Assembly (NCBI GenBank): GCA_022826645.1
Contig: JAJDUM010000063.1
Coordinates: forward strand, 75,657 to 139,656
Origin: Candidatus Poribacteria bacterium
GTDB taxonomy: Bacteria; Poribacteria; WGA-4E; PCPOR2b
Reading direction: 5' to 3'
DNA: 64,000 nucleotides
Shown: piece after piece, positions 18,242-27,356 of the stretch
Layout: each line of letters begins with the position of its first letter
Position numbering within the stretch: the stretch's first letter is position 1
Translations under genes and position numbers: made by a program
Notes under the pieces: model-generated
Told to the model about the DNA's origin: nothing
The model's input: only the letters and a program-made list of their open reading frames with translations
Databases searched by the model: none

Positions 18242-21235
18242 TTATCGAATGATCGAAAACCGACCGATCTTGTTTCCGATAACATCGTTGCTATCATCTC
18301 GTGCTTCAACATGATAGATATAGACTCCGCTCGCAAGCGCTTGATTGTAGAGATTAAGAAGATCAAACGTTTCTGTGCCACCCTTGTCACCCTGTGCTAA
18401 ACGCTCATCTGCGTTGAAGAGTGCGAAGCTCTCATGTTCAATCTCTCGCACCAATTCACCCACCAACGTATAAATCCGAATAGTACACCGCGGCGGCAAG
18501 CGCGTGAAGAAGATCTTATCCGTTCCTACAGCAGTAACAGCCCTGTTCGTAACGAAGTAGGGATTTGGCACAACGCGGATCCGGTCTAGATCCGCTTTGA
18601 TGTTTTCAGGATCAAGCGACTCACCTTGTGTCATCAGCATCAACTCGTCGCCATCCCGCGGCGCACTGATACCGCCCATGTCAGCCATGAATACATCGCC
18701 AGCGGAAATTTCTTGGTTGGGATCTTTTATGTAGACGTACCCACCCCGAATGTAAATCCTGAAAAAGTCCGGTGTGGCTTCCCGGCTATATGTATCACCC
18801 CAACCAGCACCCAGAATTGCATATCCCTCGGCACGCTGATCGTTGAACGGAATCTCCTCGCCCGTATCTTCGTCGACCACTCTGACATGTGTATCATCGA
18901 TAAACGTGATCGAATACCTATGCGGACGGTAATACGTTGCCCAGAAGATGTTGGGCCAGGTGTTCATCCCAACACCGGGTGATTGAATATCCACCGACCA
19001 ACCCGTAACGGAGCCATCGACCAGTTCAACATTATTGATTGGGTTTTCGTTCGGACTTCCGTAAGTCACATCAACCCCCGTTATCTTCAAGACAATTCCA
19101 TCAAACATCGGGGAGAGTACTTCAACCGCCTCGCCGTGCTCCGGATCATACCAATCAAAAAATTGCTGTTCCACGACCGTCTGATTTGTTGTCGTGTCGA
19201 TAATCTCATAGGAGGGTGGTTGATATCCGGGACCTGTAATATACGCAGCGGGTCCCGTCTGTGTCGCGCCCTGCCAAACGATTTTGTACTGATGCCCCGT
19301 CACCTTATTCGGCGCAAGCACCATCGGTTCGACCGTGACAGTTCCCACCCCTTGACCTTCTACGTCAGCGCTCGCCTCTCGGTATCCAGCGGGTTGCGCG
19401 CGTGGGACAACGTGAAGCATCGTCTCAATCTGGCTGCTCTCCATTGAGATTAGCCCTGTTTTTGGGTTACCACTATCGAACGACGTTACTGCGTAGGTGT
19501 ATTGAATCCCGTTGGTTAACCCTGCGTCAGTGTAAAAATTCTTGATACCTGCATCTTCGCCGAGCGCCTGTGAAGGCGTGGATACGACACGGAAGATATC
19601 GCCCGCCACAGGGGGACCTGAAGGACCGTCGGTGATCGTAACATACAATCCCCCGAAGTAGATAAGCTCACCGGAACGGTAGGTTCCATCGGGATACGCT
19701 TCGCCTGTATTCGGATCTTTGACGATAACATATCCCTCGCCGTTCGCTGGAAATTGAGGATTATGCGCCATAACCTCCCAGAGCGTTGTATTAATTATCT
19801 CGAAGGTCGTGCTGGAAGTGAATTTGATCGCGTAGATGGCATTCTTGAAGAAGTCTGCAAAAAAGGGTTCATCCCCCCCGCTCGCAATGGTAGCGTCCGA
19901 CTGCTTGCCCACATGTGCAACGGTGAAGAAATTACCGGTCGCGCTCGGTCTATCGAACTCCATGAGCATCGTCCAATCTTCCATGGGGCTGCCGGTGTCC
20001 GAATCGTAGGAGGTGTCGCGTCGGTAGACTCTATAGCCCTCGAAGATTTTCTCCGGGTCGGTGGGATCAACATACGCTTCAATACTGTTACCTAGCCACT
20101 GTCCTTCACTTTCCCAGACAAGTGTCACCTGTCCATTGGCGGGGTAAGCGGATACCACCGGGGACGGCGGCGGGGCAGGTGCAACATAGCCGTCGTCATA
20201 CAACTTTTGCGCCCAGTCCGCAGATGCTTGGAGACCCGCAAGGCCCTCACCGATAGCCACTGCCGTAACGAAGGTGAACTCCTGTCCGGGGGCAAGCGAT
20301 TCCACAGGACCGTAGGATTGAACGAAGCGTTGGTCATCGTAGTTTGCCGGGAGTGGATCAACACCGGGAACGCTGATTAAAGCGTACATCTCCGCATCGG
20401 TCGTCGGGTCGGTATTGATGGTAATCCGTTTGTGCGCTGTAAAAGGTATTCTTGCCCCGGCAGCCTCAGGGTCATTCCCCACAAACGCGTCCAACACCCG
20501 TAAGCCGATGTACCCGGGAGCAGACGCATTAGAGAATCCGTAAGAGAGGTAACGATTCGGATGTGCGTCGGGGTTAAGCGCGTCCGGCGTTTCATCTAAC
20601 GCGATAAAGTCATCCGCAGAATAGCTCGCTGTGCCTGTCTCGTTACTGGAGACATCTACATCATATCGAAACGCCATAAACAGGTCTTCAAGCGTATCGC
20701 CACCAACGTTTTTGACCTTGTATTCGATAATAAAGAAATCGTAGAGCGGTGCATAACTCCATTGAAAACCGTTAACTTCAAGCTCTAAGCCGAGGACCAA
20801 TCCCTGATTCGCATCCGGGTTCGTATCGCTGCACTTGAACATGATCGATTGGCTCGTTGGTGTTCCCTTTGTCGTTACACCAGGCTTGTTCGAAATTATT
20901 TCAGGCACATCGTCGGTGGGCCAAATTTCGCTTGACCTGCCATCTGACGTAGAGACACCAATCTCTCCAGCTTTTTTAGCACCGATCCAGATGTCACCTT
21001 CATAGATATACGAATCGTTTGTTCCCGCGGGCCACCAACCTGAAGGATTAGCGGTCGGGTTGCTGGGAAAGCCGACGACGGCGGTGTTGTAGACCGCAGA
21101 TGACAGATTACCTACATCAAGTGCTTTCCAGTCCACGGCAGCCATCACCGGCAAAATTGTTATAATCAGTAGCCCAAATATGAGGGATACTCGTAGGGGG
21201 AGTGCTGCACGTCCGCCCGGTTTGGGGTGTTTCAT
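18242..21235 (-). CDS. Large secreted protein with C-terminal FlgD-like / type IX sorting-like domain
   Basis: A 997-residue protein with a signal peptide (hydrophobic core ending LPVMAA, about residues 18-33). The central region is a mosaic of β-sandwich modules, including fibronectin-like stretches (SPVVSAYPANGQVTLVWES, then YTYAVTSFDSGNP). The last ~100 residues read RVVPNPYFVTNRAV, CTIRIYTLVGELVREIEHE and ALASGVYIYHVEARD, ending IGRFSIIR. That is the 'PNP-F...I.iy...G..v......sGvY.y.v...' layout of FlgD-Ig-like and type IX C-terminal sorting domains. Start ATG 21235 has AGGAGG. It lies between the TonB receptor gene (26456) and the PorV/PorQ-like gene, all on one strand. No enzymatic motif is seen. 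Confidence 0.8.
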   Translation of the reverse strand: MKHPKPGGRAALPLRVSLIFGLLIITILPVMAAVDWKALDVGNLSSAVYNTAVVGFPSNPTANPSGWWPAGTNDSYIYEGDIWIGAKKAGEIGVSTSDGRSSEIWPTDDVPEIISNKPGVTTKGTPTSQSIMFKCSDTNPDANQGLVLGLELEVNGFQWSYAPLYDFFIIEYKVKNVGGDTLEDLFMAFRYDVDVSSNETGTASYSADDFIALDETPDALNPDAHPNRYLSYGFSNASAPGYIGLRVLDAFVGNDPEAAGARIPFTAHKRITINTDPTTDAEMYALISVPGVDPLPANYDDQRFVQSYGPVESLAPGQEFTFVTAVAIGEGLAGLQASADWAQKLYDDGYVAPAPPPSPVVSAYPANGQVTLVWESEGQWLGNSIEAYVDPTDPEKIFEGYRVYRRDTSYDSDTGSPMEDWTMLMEFDRPSATGNFFTVAHVGKQSDATIASGGDEPFFADFFKNAIYAIKFTSSTTFEIINTTLWEVMAHNPQFPANGEGYVIVKDPNTGEAYPDGTYRSGELIYFGGLYVTITDGPSGPPVAGDIFRVVSTPSQALGEDAGIKNFYTDAGLTNGIQYTYAVTSFDSGNPKTGLISMESSQIETMLHVVPRAQPAGYREASADVEGQGVGTVTVEPMVLAPNKVTGHQYKIVWQGATQTGPAAYITGPGYQPPSYEIIDTTTNQTVVEQQFFDWYDPEHGEAVEVLSPMFDGIVLKITGVDVTYGSPNENPINNVELVDGSVTGWSVDIQSPGVGMNTWPNIFWATYYRPHRYSITFIDDTHVRVVDEDTGEEIPFNDQRAEGYAILGAGWGDTYSREATPDFFRIYIRGGYVYIKDPNQEISAGDVFMADMGGISAPRDGDELMLMTQGESLDPENIKADLDRIRVVPNPYFVTNRAVTAVGTDKIFFTRLPPRCTIRIYTLVGELVREIEHESFALFNADERLAQGDKGGTETFDLLNLYNQALASGVYIYHVEARDDSNDVIGNKIGRFSIIR

Positions 21236-21243
21236 TTTTCCTC

Positions 21244-21624
21244 CTAAAATTGTTCAAACTTTAGTAGTGAATAGGGTTGAACCAAAATATCCGCTGGAAT
21301 GCCAAGGCCGTTGTGCAATTTCCGAATCATGTCCAGAGATAAGCTGCGTTGGCGATTTAGAACTTCTGACACGCAGGGACGCGAACCGAGATAGGGTTCA
21401 AGGTCGCATTCAGATAACCCTTGATTCTCCATGTAGTGAAGGATTGCCTCAATCGGATCTGGAGGCATAATGGGATAATGTTCCTCTTCATAAGCCTCCA
21501 CCAATGTGACAAGCACATCAAGTTTATCTCCCTCCGGCGAGCCGTAGTTTGAACCCCAGAGTTTTTCTATTTCCTTCAACGCAGCTTCATAGCCTGCTTC
21601 GGTTTTGATGGGTTTAATTTCCAT
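21244..21624 (-). CDS. HigA-like antitoxin (helix-turn-helix)
   Basis: A 126-residue protein of the COG5499 type: an N-terminal helical part with IKTEAGYEAALKEIEKLW, then DPIEAILHYMENQGLSECDL, and an HTH (YLGSRPCVSEVLNRQRSLS, then MIRKLHNGLGIPADIL). These antitoxins neutralise a HigB-type mRNA interferase and repress their own operon. No higB is present upstream: the 320 bp there contain only a hairpin element. It is either an orphan antitoxin or a solitary regulator. Its 3' end is 8 bp from the next gene on the same strand (start 21235). Confidence 0.82.
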   Translation of the reverse strand: MEIKPIKTEAGYEAALKEIEKLWGSNYGSPEGDKLDVLVTLVEAYEEEHYPIMPPDPIEAILHYMENQGLSECDLEPYLGSRPCVSEVLNRQRSLSLDMIRKLHNGLGIPADILVQPYSLLKFEQF

Positions 21625-21647
21625 GGTTATTCTTCAAAAGCACTATG

Positions 21648-21868
21648 TATTACTGTAGTTTGGACAATTTGTGCTGAGGGCATATAAAGCATACGATGCC
21701 TGTAGGTCGAGTTTCCATACTCGACAACTCGCAGCACGTAGGTTGGGTTGAATGTCCCCAACCCATACGTTCCAACAAGCTAAAAGCTGGGTGCCCCCAC
21801 GGCAACTGATTGTTCTGTAATCGTGAGCGAAACCCAACCTACGGAAAATTGTCTGAACTTTAGTAATA
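21648..21868. repeat. MITE-like element with 22-bp terminal inverted repeats
   Basis: The ends (21649-21670 and 21846-21867) are inverted repeats matching at about 18 of 22 positions, of the type ATTACTxxAGTTxxGACAATTT. Inside lies a second inverted pair, CGTAGGTTGGGTT (21737-21749) and its complement AACCCAACCTACG (21831-21843). No open frame in it resembles a protein. It fills the region between the HigA-like gene and the membrane-protein gene at 21949. No clear target-site duplication was seen. A direct-oriented relative of the right end (18 of 22) occurs at 21247-21268, inside the end of the higA-like gene. Confidence 0.65.
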
Positions 21869-21948
21869 TTTAGCGAAATTACTTGCTGCTTTATTAGGAT
21901 GCCATTCCAAGTCCATGCTATCAACTTGGAAAACACGCTTTCAATTGA

Positions 21949-22560
21949 TTAGAAGGCGTTGGGGATAAATAATATGCCAATGGCGAACATAACCATAAAA
22001 CCTCCCATAATCAAAAGGAAGATACAAGTAATCATATTTGTAGGCACAGACGACACGCGAAAATGATCGTTCATTGCCTTAACAATTTCTCTAAGTACAG
22101 AACTGTGTGTACGCTGTTTGACCTTGATTTGACCCGTTCCCATCCAGCCCTGAACAGACACTTGCAGATCAGCTTCAATAGATGTAAGCCGTATCAAAGA
22201 AAGACTTTCTTCGTAAGGCAACTGTAGCTTTTGGAGCACCTCAATTAGTGCCTCACGAAAAGACGCATCTGTAACAGCGTATGCGGTGTAACCTCTCATT
22301 TGATAACACATCATTAGAAGAATAAATCCAAATACGAGAGGATTCAGCCAATTTATCAAATTGAAATCGCTGGGCAATCGCAAGAAGAAGGACTGTAAGA
22401 TTGTTGGAATGAAAGCAGCAAACATAATCGAGAGAAACCATCTCTGTGCGATCAAAAAGGGCTGCTTGGTCAAGATACCCCGAAGTCCAATGGCAAGAAA
22501 AACAATTGCCATAAATCCAAACAGGATTGGCGACATCACGTCGTAGAAATCGAATTTCAT
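21949..22560 (-). CDS. Hypothetical membrane protein
   Basis: A 203-residue protein with three N-terminal hydrophobic segments (about residues 8-28, 38-57 and 67-86), a soluble middle domain of about 85 residues and a C-terminal TM (about 172-198). It begins at ATG 22560 behind GAGGAAG. I do not recognise the family. It sits where the distal part of a MazF/PemK-like toxin gene would be expected, just after the truncated toxin at 22606. It may have been joined to that locus by rearrangement. Confidence 0.6.
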   Translation of the reverse strand: MKFDFYDVMSPILFGFMAIVFLAIGLRGILTKQPFLIAQRWFLSIMFAAFIPTILQSFFLRLPSDFNLINWLNPLVFGFILLMMCYQMRGYTAYAVTDASFREALIEVLQKLQLPYEESLSLIRLTSIEADLQVSVQGWMGTGQIKVKQRTHSSVLREIVKAMNDHFRVSSVPTNMITCIFLLIMGGFMVMFAIGILFIPNAF

Positions 22561-22605
22561 GTTCGCTTCCTCATGCCTCTATATATCTTTCGTACTACTG
22601 GTGCT

Positions 22606-22731
22606 TTAGAGTGGTAACAATTCAGCTTGAACGATTAACGCTAGACCCGGCTTGGCTGTACGCAAGTTAGAGCTCGGAAAGAGCACTAAGATTACATCAC
22701 CGCGTTTGTAACTTGGCTTTGGCGTCGTCAT
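22606..22731 (-). pseudogene. Truncated MazF/PemK-like toxin remnant
   Basis: The frame gives 41 residues from MTTPKPSYKRGDVILVLFP on, followed by LRTAKPGLALIVQAELL and a TAA. YKRGDVILVLFPSS and KPGLALIVQA match the conserved N-terminal strands of MazF/PemK endoribonucleases. The family is usually about 105-120 residues, so the catalytic C-terminal two-thirds are missing, and no continuation is found in other frames downstream. The presumed start overlaps the antitoxin-like gene (22697-22957) by 35 bp, typical of an intact pair. It is best read as a decayed toxin. Confidence 0.6.
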
Positions 22732-22957
22732 AGTTGTCATAGGCATGCATCTCAGGATTTTCCCAGTCTTCAGCAAAGGAGACCAAACGTGCCCGTATAT
22801 CTGCCGCCTGCGCTTCGTCAATGCCACGTTCCTGTAAATCTATAGCATTGGAGGACGGAAAAGTTACAATGACGGACATACCCTCACACATATCACTGGG
22901 TGTTTCCGAGAGTTCAACCTTACCGTCGCGATAAATACCTTCAATAGTTATCGACAT
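22697..22957 (-). CDS. Antitoxin-like protein (AF2212/DUF104-type N-terminus)
   Basis: An 86-residue protein that starts with MSITIEGIYRDGKVELSE, then GMSVIVTF. This is the short β-strand unit found in AF2212/DUF104-like antitoxins that precede MazF- or PIN-type toxins. The C-terminal half is acidic (EDWENPEMHAYDNYDDAKAK), as expected for a toxin-binding tail. The ATG at 22957 has GAGGG. It overlaps the truncated MazF/PemK-like frame and follows the GIY-YIG-like gene by 5 bp. With its toxin broken it may be a relic. Confidence 0.65.
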   Translation of the reverse strand: MSITIEGIYRDGKVELSETPSDMCEGMSVIVTFPSSNAIDLQERGIDEAQAADIRARLVSFAEDWENPEMHAYDNYDDAKAKLQTR

Positions 22958-22962
22958 AATTG

Positions 22963-23439
22963 TTACCCTCTACGCCCCCTGTTGTGCTGCTTACCTTCGT
23001 AGACCGGTTGCAACCTGCACTGAACGAACGTTTCTAACAAGTTGAGCATAGGACCATAGTAATCGGCGTCAAGAATGAAATTCACCCGGTCAGTGTTTTT
23101 CTTAATCCAGCCGGAAATGTTTCTCTTATTCAGACCATATTTCTGCACAATGTCTTCATCTTTCAGAATTGATGCTGCCAAAGTGCTCGGGGCCGAACCT
23201 GCATTGTAATGCTGACTCGTATACCGAGCCTGAGATCGAGGTCCGGCTTTACCTACCTTCAGAACGCGCTCTTTATCAGAGAAAACGTATACCGCTATTT
23301 TCCCTTTCGGTAAATTGCGTGGCGGTCTATGTGGCATCATCAGAGTTTCAACGCGAATGGTATCCGGCTGTATTTTAATTTTTCCTAGCTCGGCAACAAC
23401 CAAGAAATCGGTTAAAAGCTGTGTAGGATTCCATTTCAT
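22963..23439 (-). CDS. GIY-YIG-like domain protein
   Basis: A 158-residue protein. The core KIAVYVFSDKERVLKVGKAG, then ARYTSQHYNAGSAPSTLAAS, and later VNFILDA and LLETFVQCRLQPVYEGK, follow the strand-strand-helix plan of GIY-YIG nuclease-like domains (Y, V-GKA, R, and a late E-x-F). The spacing differs from that of classical homing nucleases. Start ATG 23439 is preceded by AGGAGG. It lies 14 bp after the TonB receptor stop, directly upstream of the antitoxin-like gene. Its role is unknown; a small nuclease of a mobile or defence module is one option. Confidence 0.6.
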   Translation of the reverse strand: MKWNPTQLLTDFLVVAELGKIKIQPDTIRVETLMMPHRPPRNLPKGKIAVYVFSDKERVLKVGKAGPRSQARYTSQHYNAGSAPSTLAASILKDEDIVQKYGLNKRNISGWIKKNTDRVNFILDADYYGPMLNLLETFVQCRLQPVYEGKQHNRGRRG

Positions 23440-23453
23440 ACTTTCCTCCTAAA

Positions 23454-26400
23454 CTAAAAATCCAAACTCACGCCAATCATAACCAACCGCGGCGAGCTCC
23501 ACGAAAGCGGCGTGGAATGCTTTCTGGCGGTAAGCGGTAGGCCATACCGATCGTATGTCACCGGATCCAGCAGATCGTCCAGATTCTTCGTGTTGAAGAT
23601 GTTCCGAATATCCGCAAAGAGGGTATACGTTAACCCACTGATTCGGCTCCGCTTGCTGAGCAATACATCAACATTGTAGGTCGGCGGATAACGTTTTGAG
23701 TTCACGTCAGGTTTAATCGGCGCGCTCGGATTGGGCGTATAGGGCAAGCCGCTACCGTACCGACCGATCAGGTTGACGGCACTATCGAAGGGCAATTGGA
23801 TATCCAACGTTCCAGAAACAATATGCCGCTGATCCCAGTCTAAGGGATGGCTTTCGGTCACTTCAGGTTGTTGCCGATAATAGGTCAGGTAGCCCAAGTT
23901 TCGACTTGACCCCTTTCCCTTTGCAACGGAATAGGTATAGCTGAGCATCCCGGAAACTGGACTCTCCCCCGTGCGCCACTTGCGAACTGTCAGCTCGAAT
24001 CCTTGAACCCGTCCATAGATGTCGTTGATAAAATAGCTGTAATCATTGGTAATATCGACATGCACGCTACTCACCAGTTTATCTATATCCTTGGTGAATC
24101 CGGTGATGTCAGCCGTTAGGTCATTGGTAAATTGCTGCACCACCCCAACCTCATAGGCGATCGTTTTCTCCGGTTCCAAGTCGGGATTCCCTCTTCTACG
24201 GATTGCACCCCGCATATCAAAGTTGAGGTTTTCATAGAGGTCATCGCCGCGTGGGATCTGGTAGTAATGTCCATACGTGAAGTGCAGCTTCGCCCGATCC
24301 GTTACCGGGAACGAAATCCCAAGGCGTGGAGAGAGTGTTTGCTTAGCGGAAGCCTCAACCGGGTTCTTGATGACCGGCAGCCCAACTTTGTAAACGCTTT
24401 TATCCAATTTGATTGTTCCGTCAGGATTGAGTTCAAGCGGATCCAGTGGATCTTCAGGCGAGACCCCGTCTGGATTATACAGATCATACCGCAACCCCGC
24501 ATTGACGATCATTCCTGCATATTCCATCTTGTCCTGCACATACACGCTCATGGAGCTGGGCGCTACATCATAATACTCCATGTAGAGGTTTGAATTCCCC
24601 CAGTTGGTTGTGCCAAGATTATAAATGTCTTGCAGTGTAACGCCAACGCCCGTCTGGATCTGGTGGTTTTCCGTGACTTGGCTGGCAAAATCTGCTTTTA
24701 CTATTGACGTCGTCGAATCGCGGTCAGTCCAAGCATTATCATCGCCTGCAATGTAATAGGTTGTGTCGTTGTACGCCTGTTGGGTTGGGTTCCTTATCCT
24801 TCCTTCTTCCTGGTTTTCCTCAAAGGATTTTTCAGGATCCCAAGCGTTCTCATCAAACGTTTTATGCAATGGATCCCACAGTTTGTTTGGTTGATGACTT
24901 GTTAAGGAACGGTGAAACTGCCCGACCGTCAGCGTGTAAAAGGTGCCGGAGTTGAGGTTATGTGACAGTTGCACAGAAAGGCCCCGTCCGTCCCTGTCTG
25001 TCACCGGAGTTGCGCTGGGCAAGAAGCGTAGACTGCCACCATAGGTGTAGGATTCCCGCTGATCGAAAAGCCCGCTCGCAGTAAGCTTAATTTCAGGCGT
25101 CACCTCAAACTTTAGCTTGCCCTGAAAGGTGTATCCTGTCCCATCGCTATTGGGCAGAAAGCTTTCATCTTGTCGCAACTGGCTAGCGAACGAGAAAGTT
25201 AAGCGATTACCCCATATCGGTCCGCTGAGTGCAAGTTCCCCAATATGACTCGGACTCAGATCGTACGTTTTTGTATCGTTGAACAGACCGCTGTATTGAT
25301 TTAGATCCACAATGTAGCCATCTAACAGCGTTACCTGTTTCTTTTCATAGTCGATGAGGGTACCATCGGTGTCTTGATACGGTTGGCGTGCCATAATAAC
25401 CTCGCCCGCAGCATCCACCTGAGGCTCGCCTGTAGTGGGATCAATAACCGGCGACAGCGGGTTTTCTGTCCTGTCCGCATACACGCCGGGGACAATCTCC
25501 GTGAAAACAACCTGTCCATCGCCCTCTTGATTTGCTAACTCTTCAACCGTAGTGGGGTCTCCGCGATAGGGGGCTTGATAGTCGTAAGGTTCGCCGAGGA
25601 AGATTCCCCGGAAAGGTTCAAGTGCTACAGGGCGGAAGTTGTTGTCGGGATCGAACCAAGGACCGTATACCGGATCGCCGTGGTGTGTTGCCCACTGACC
25701 AACGCGATACCGGATTCGACCAGAAAACTTCTGAGCGCCAGCTTTCGTGATGAGGTTAATCACACCGGATTGTGCGTCACCGTGTTCTGCATTAAATCCA
25801 CCCGTGATAATTTCCATCTGTTCGAGGGCGTTGGTGCTGATATTCACACCTAAGCCGCTGCCAATTAGGTCATTGACCGGCAGCCCGTCAATCAAATATT
25901 TAATCTCCATCGAACGACCGCCGCGGATGTGGACCGCACCCGATGCATTATTTACCGCTACGCCAGCCTGAGTTTGGAGAATCCCATTCACAGTATCGCG
26001 CGGCATCGCTTCGATGTCCTCCGCTTCGATGATCCGTGTTGTTTGGGTAACATCTCGCTTAATTAGTGGCTTGACAGCTGTTACCGTTACCTCTTCGAGC
26101 GTGACGACATCGGCAGTCTTTAAGGCAAAGTTCAGAGTTGTCGTAAGCCCAGCGAACACCTTCGCGCCCGCCACAGTCTCCGAAACATAGTCGCCGAGTT
26201 CTACTTTCACATCATAACCGCCCGGTGGGATATTGACGATGACATAATAGCCTACGTCGTTTGTGGTAGTGGTGCTACTGGTTCCGACAATTGTTACTGT
26301 TACATCTGCCAGCGGTGCCTGCGTCGCTTCAGCGGTGACGACACCCGAAATCTTCCCAGTGATGGCAGCCGAAGCATCCCAAATACCTATCACGCCTACC

Positions 26401-26456
26401 AAAGCCACAATAAGTAGGAAAAGTTGTCGTTTGGTGGAAATTATTATCTTTCTCAT
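23454..26456 (-). CDS. TonB-dependent outer-membrane receptor
   Basis: A 1000-residue receptor. After a signal peptide (hydrophobic core about residues 12-31), a carboxypeptidase-regulatory-like β-sandwich spans about 34-115 (GKISGVVTAEATQAPLADV). EEVTVTAVKPLIKRDVTQTT marks the TonB-box region. The plug covers about 130-240 (GGRSMEIKYLIDGLPVNDL, then NAEHGDAQSGVINLITK). The rest is a β-barrel with the conserved LEPEKTIAYEVGV block and a final aromatic residue (VSLDF). The architecture is that of CarboxypepD_reg receptors paired with surface proteins. It is the first gene of the outer-membrane module continuing at 21235 and 18217. The ligand is unknown. Confidence 0.92.
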   Translation of the reverse strand: MRKIIISTKRQLFLLIVALVGVIGIWDASAAITGKISGVVTAEATQAPLADVTVTIVGTSSTTTTNDVGYYVIVNIPPGGYDVKVELGDYVSETVAGAKVFAGLTTTLNFALKTADVVTLEEVTVTAVKPLIKRDVTQTTRIIEAEDIEAMPRDTVNGILQTQAGVAVNNASGAVHIRGGRSMEIKYLIDGLPVNDLIGSGLGVNISTNALEQMEIITGGFNAEHGDAQSGVINLITKAGAQKFSGRIRYRVGQWATHHGDPVYGPWFDPDNNFRPVALEPFRGIFLGEPYDYQAPYRGDPTTVEELANQEGDGQVVFTEIVPGVYADRTENPLSPVIDPTTGEPQVDAAGEVIMARQPYQDTDGTLIDYEKKQVTLLDGYIVDLNQYSGLFNDTKTYDLSPSHIGELALSGPIWGNRLTFSFASQLRQDESFLPNSDGTGYTFQGKLKFEVTPEIKLTASGLFDQRESYTYGGSLRFLPSATPVTDRDGRGLSVQLSHNLNSGTFYTLTVGQFHRSLTSHQPNKLWDPLHKTFDENAWDPEKSFEENQEEGRIRNPTQQAYNDTTYYIAGDDNAWTDRDSTTSIVKADFASQVTENHQIQTGVGVTLQDIYNLGTTNWGNSNLYMEYYDVAPSSMSVYVQDKMEYAGMIVNAGLRYDLYNPDGVSPEDPLDPLELNPDGTIKLDKSVYKVGLPVIKNPVEASAKQTLSPRLGISFPVTDRAKLHFTYGHYYQIPRGDDLYENLNFDMRGAIRRRGNPDLEPEKTIAYEVGVVQQFTNDLTADITGFTKDIDKLVSSVHVDITNDYSYFINDIYGRVQGFELTVRKWRTGESPVSGMLSYTYSVAKGKGSSRNLGYLTYYRQQPEVTESHPLDWDQRHIVSGTLDIQLPFDSAVNLIGRYGSGLPYTPNPSAPIKPDVNSKRYPPTYNVDVLLSKRSRISGLTYTLFADIRNIFNTKNLDDLLDPVTYDRYGLPLTARKHSTPLSWSSPRLVMIGVSLDF

Positions 26457-26540
26457 TGTCGCGATCTAACCCCCTTTGATCTCCCTTGTCGCAGGGAGAA
26501 CGTCTTTTGCGTGGTTGCTCATTTTCTTGCCATTCCACCT

Positions 26541-26569
26541 ATTATAACCCAAGTTGCTAGTTATTGAAA
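26541..26569 (-). promoter_or_regulatory. Probable sigma-70-type promoter of the TonB receptor gene
   Basis: On the minus strand a perfect TATAAT (26541-26546) lies 17 bp from TTTCAA (26564-26569). It is 84 bp upstream of the receptor start. The -35 is weak. Confidence 0.45.
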
Positions 26570-26726
26570 ATCCCTCGATTCTCTTTTTGACTACTTTCAT
26601 TCTCTGTCAATGACGTTTTTTGCTGTGATTGCCTTATTTTTAAGGTCAAGACATTTTGTGTAAATGAAATTTTCCTTTTGTTTTGGGGTGACATCTATTT
26701 GTTTGGGACTGTGTAGATGTAGGCTT

Positions 26727-27356
26727 TTAGTCGGAATGTCGTCTTTTCCAATAGGTTTCCCATTCTTCGTGAGGGTCAAAGTCAACTCCTTGCCTTACCC
26801 AAGTTACTTTTCGGCGTAGGGTGTCTGGATGTTCTTTTAACATCGAAAAGGCTTCTTTTGAGAGTGGGATTCCTCTATTATTTGTCCCTGTTAATCTCGC
26901 TAGATAACCGGAATCGCCAAGAGTGTTGTGGGTTTCGATCTGAACAGAAAGCGGAATATAGAAGATGCTATCGGCAGTTTTGTTCCAATGTATTGTAATC
27001 CACAGGAAATCCGACTTTGGATAATATGTGGCAATTTCTTCTTCAACTCTTTGATTATCAGATGTCCAGTGAACTTTGATTGCGGTGCGAGAGTTTCCTG
27101 TTACTGTCTTGATTGCTAAATCTTCTCCGCATAGAGTAACATCAAAGTTTCTCTCGTTAGTTTTTGACGGTAATATCACCTCATCACCACCAAACATAAA
27201 CCTGAAATATCCAATAATAACCTGTTCACGGAGAAGCCCCTGTGCAGAATTGCTTGGCAATTGTTTCTCGACGACTTCAAAAGCCTCTGGTAATCCCAAA
27301 GTAAAATGAGAAAGTTTTTCTGGCTCATTCAGTAGGTCTACTATGCACTGATTCAT
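26727..27356 (-). CDS. Probable type II restriction endonuclease (ThaI-like)
   Basis: A 209-residue protein. The segment NERNFDVTLCGEDLAIKTVTG fits a PD-(D/E)xK-type nuclease core: D in FDV, then an acidic residue and K in EDLAIKT. FTLGLPEAFEVVEKQLPSN and REQVIIGYFRFMFG in the N-terminal half recall, from memory, ThaI-like restriction enzymes. The start ATG 27356 overlaps the end of the methyltransferase remnant (27325-27633) by 32 bp, the coupling expected for an M-R pair. The frame is intact over the family-like length. Its own methyltransferase is truncated, so either this enzyme is inactive or the host is protected some other way. Confidence 0.6.
   Translation of the reverse strand: MNQCIVDLLNEPEKLSHFTLGLPEAFEVVEKQLPSNSAQGLLREQVIIGYFRFMFGGDEVILPSKTNERNFDVTLCGEDLAIKTVTGNSRTAIKVHWTSDNQRVEEEIATYYPKSDFLWITIHWNKTADSIFYIPLSVQIETHNTLGDSGYLARLTGTNNRGIPLSKEAFSMLKEHPDTLRRKVTWVRQGVDFDPHEEWETYWKRRHSD

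Noticed and set aside
21643-21936. 97-residue open frame on the minus strand that could be a HigB toxin
   Set aside because: It spans the TIR element and has no HigB/RelE motifs or suitable ribosome site.
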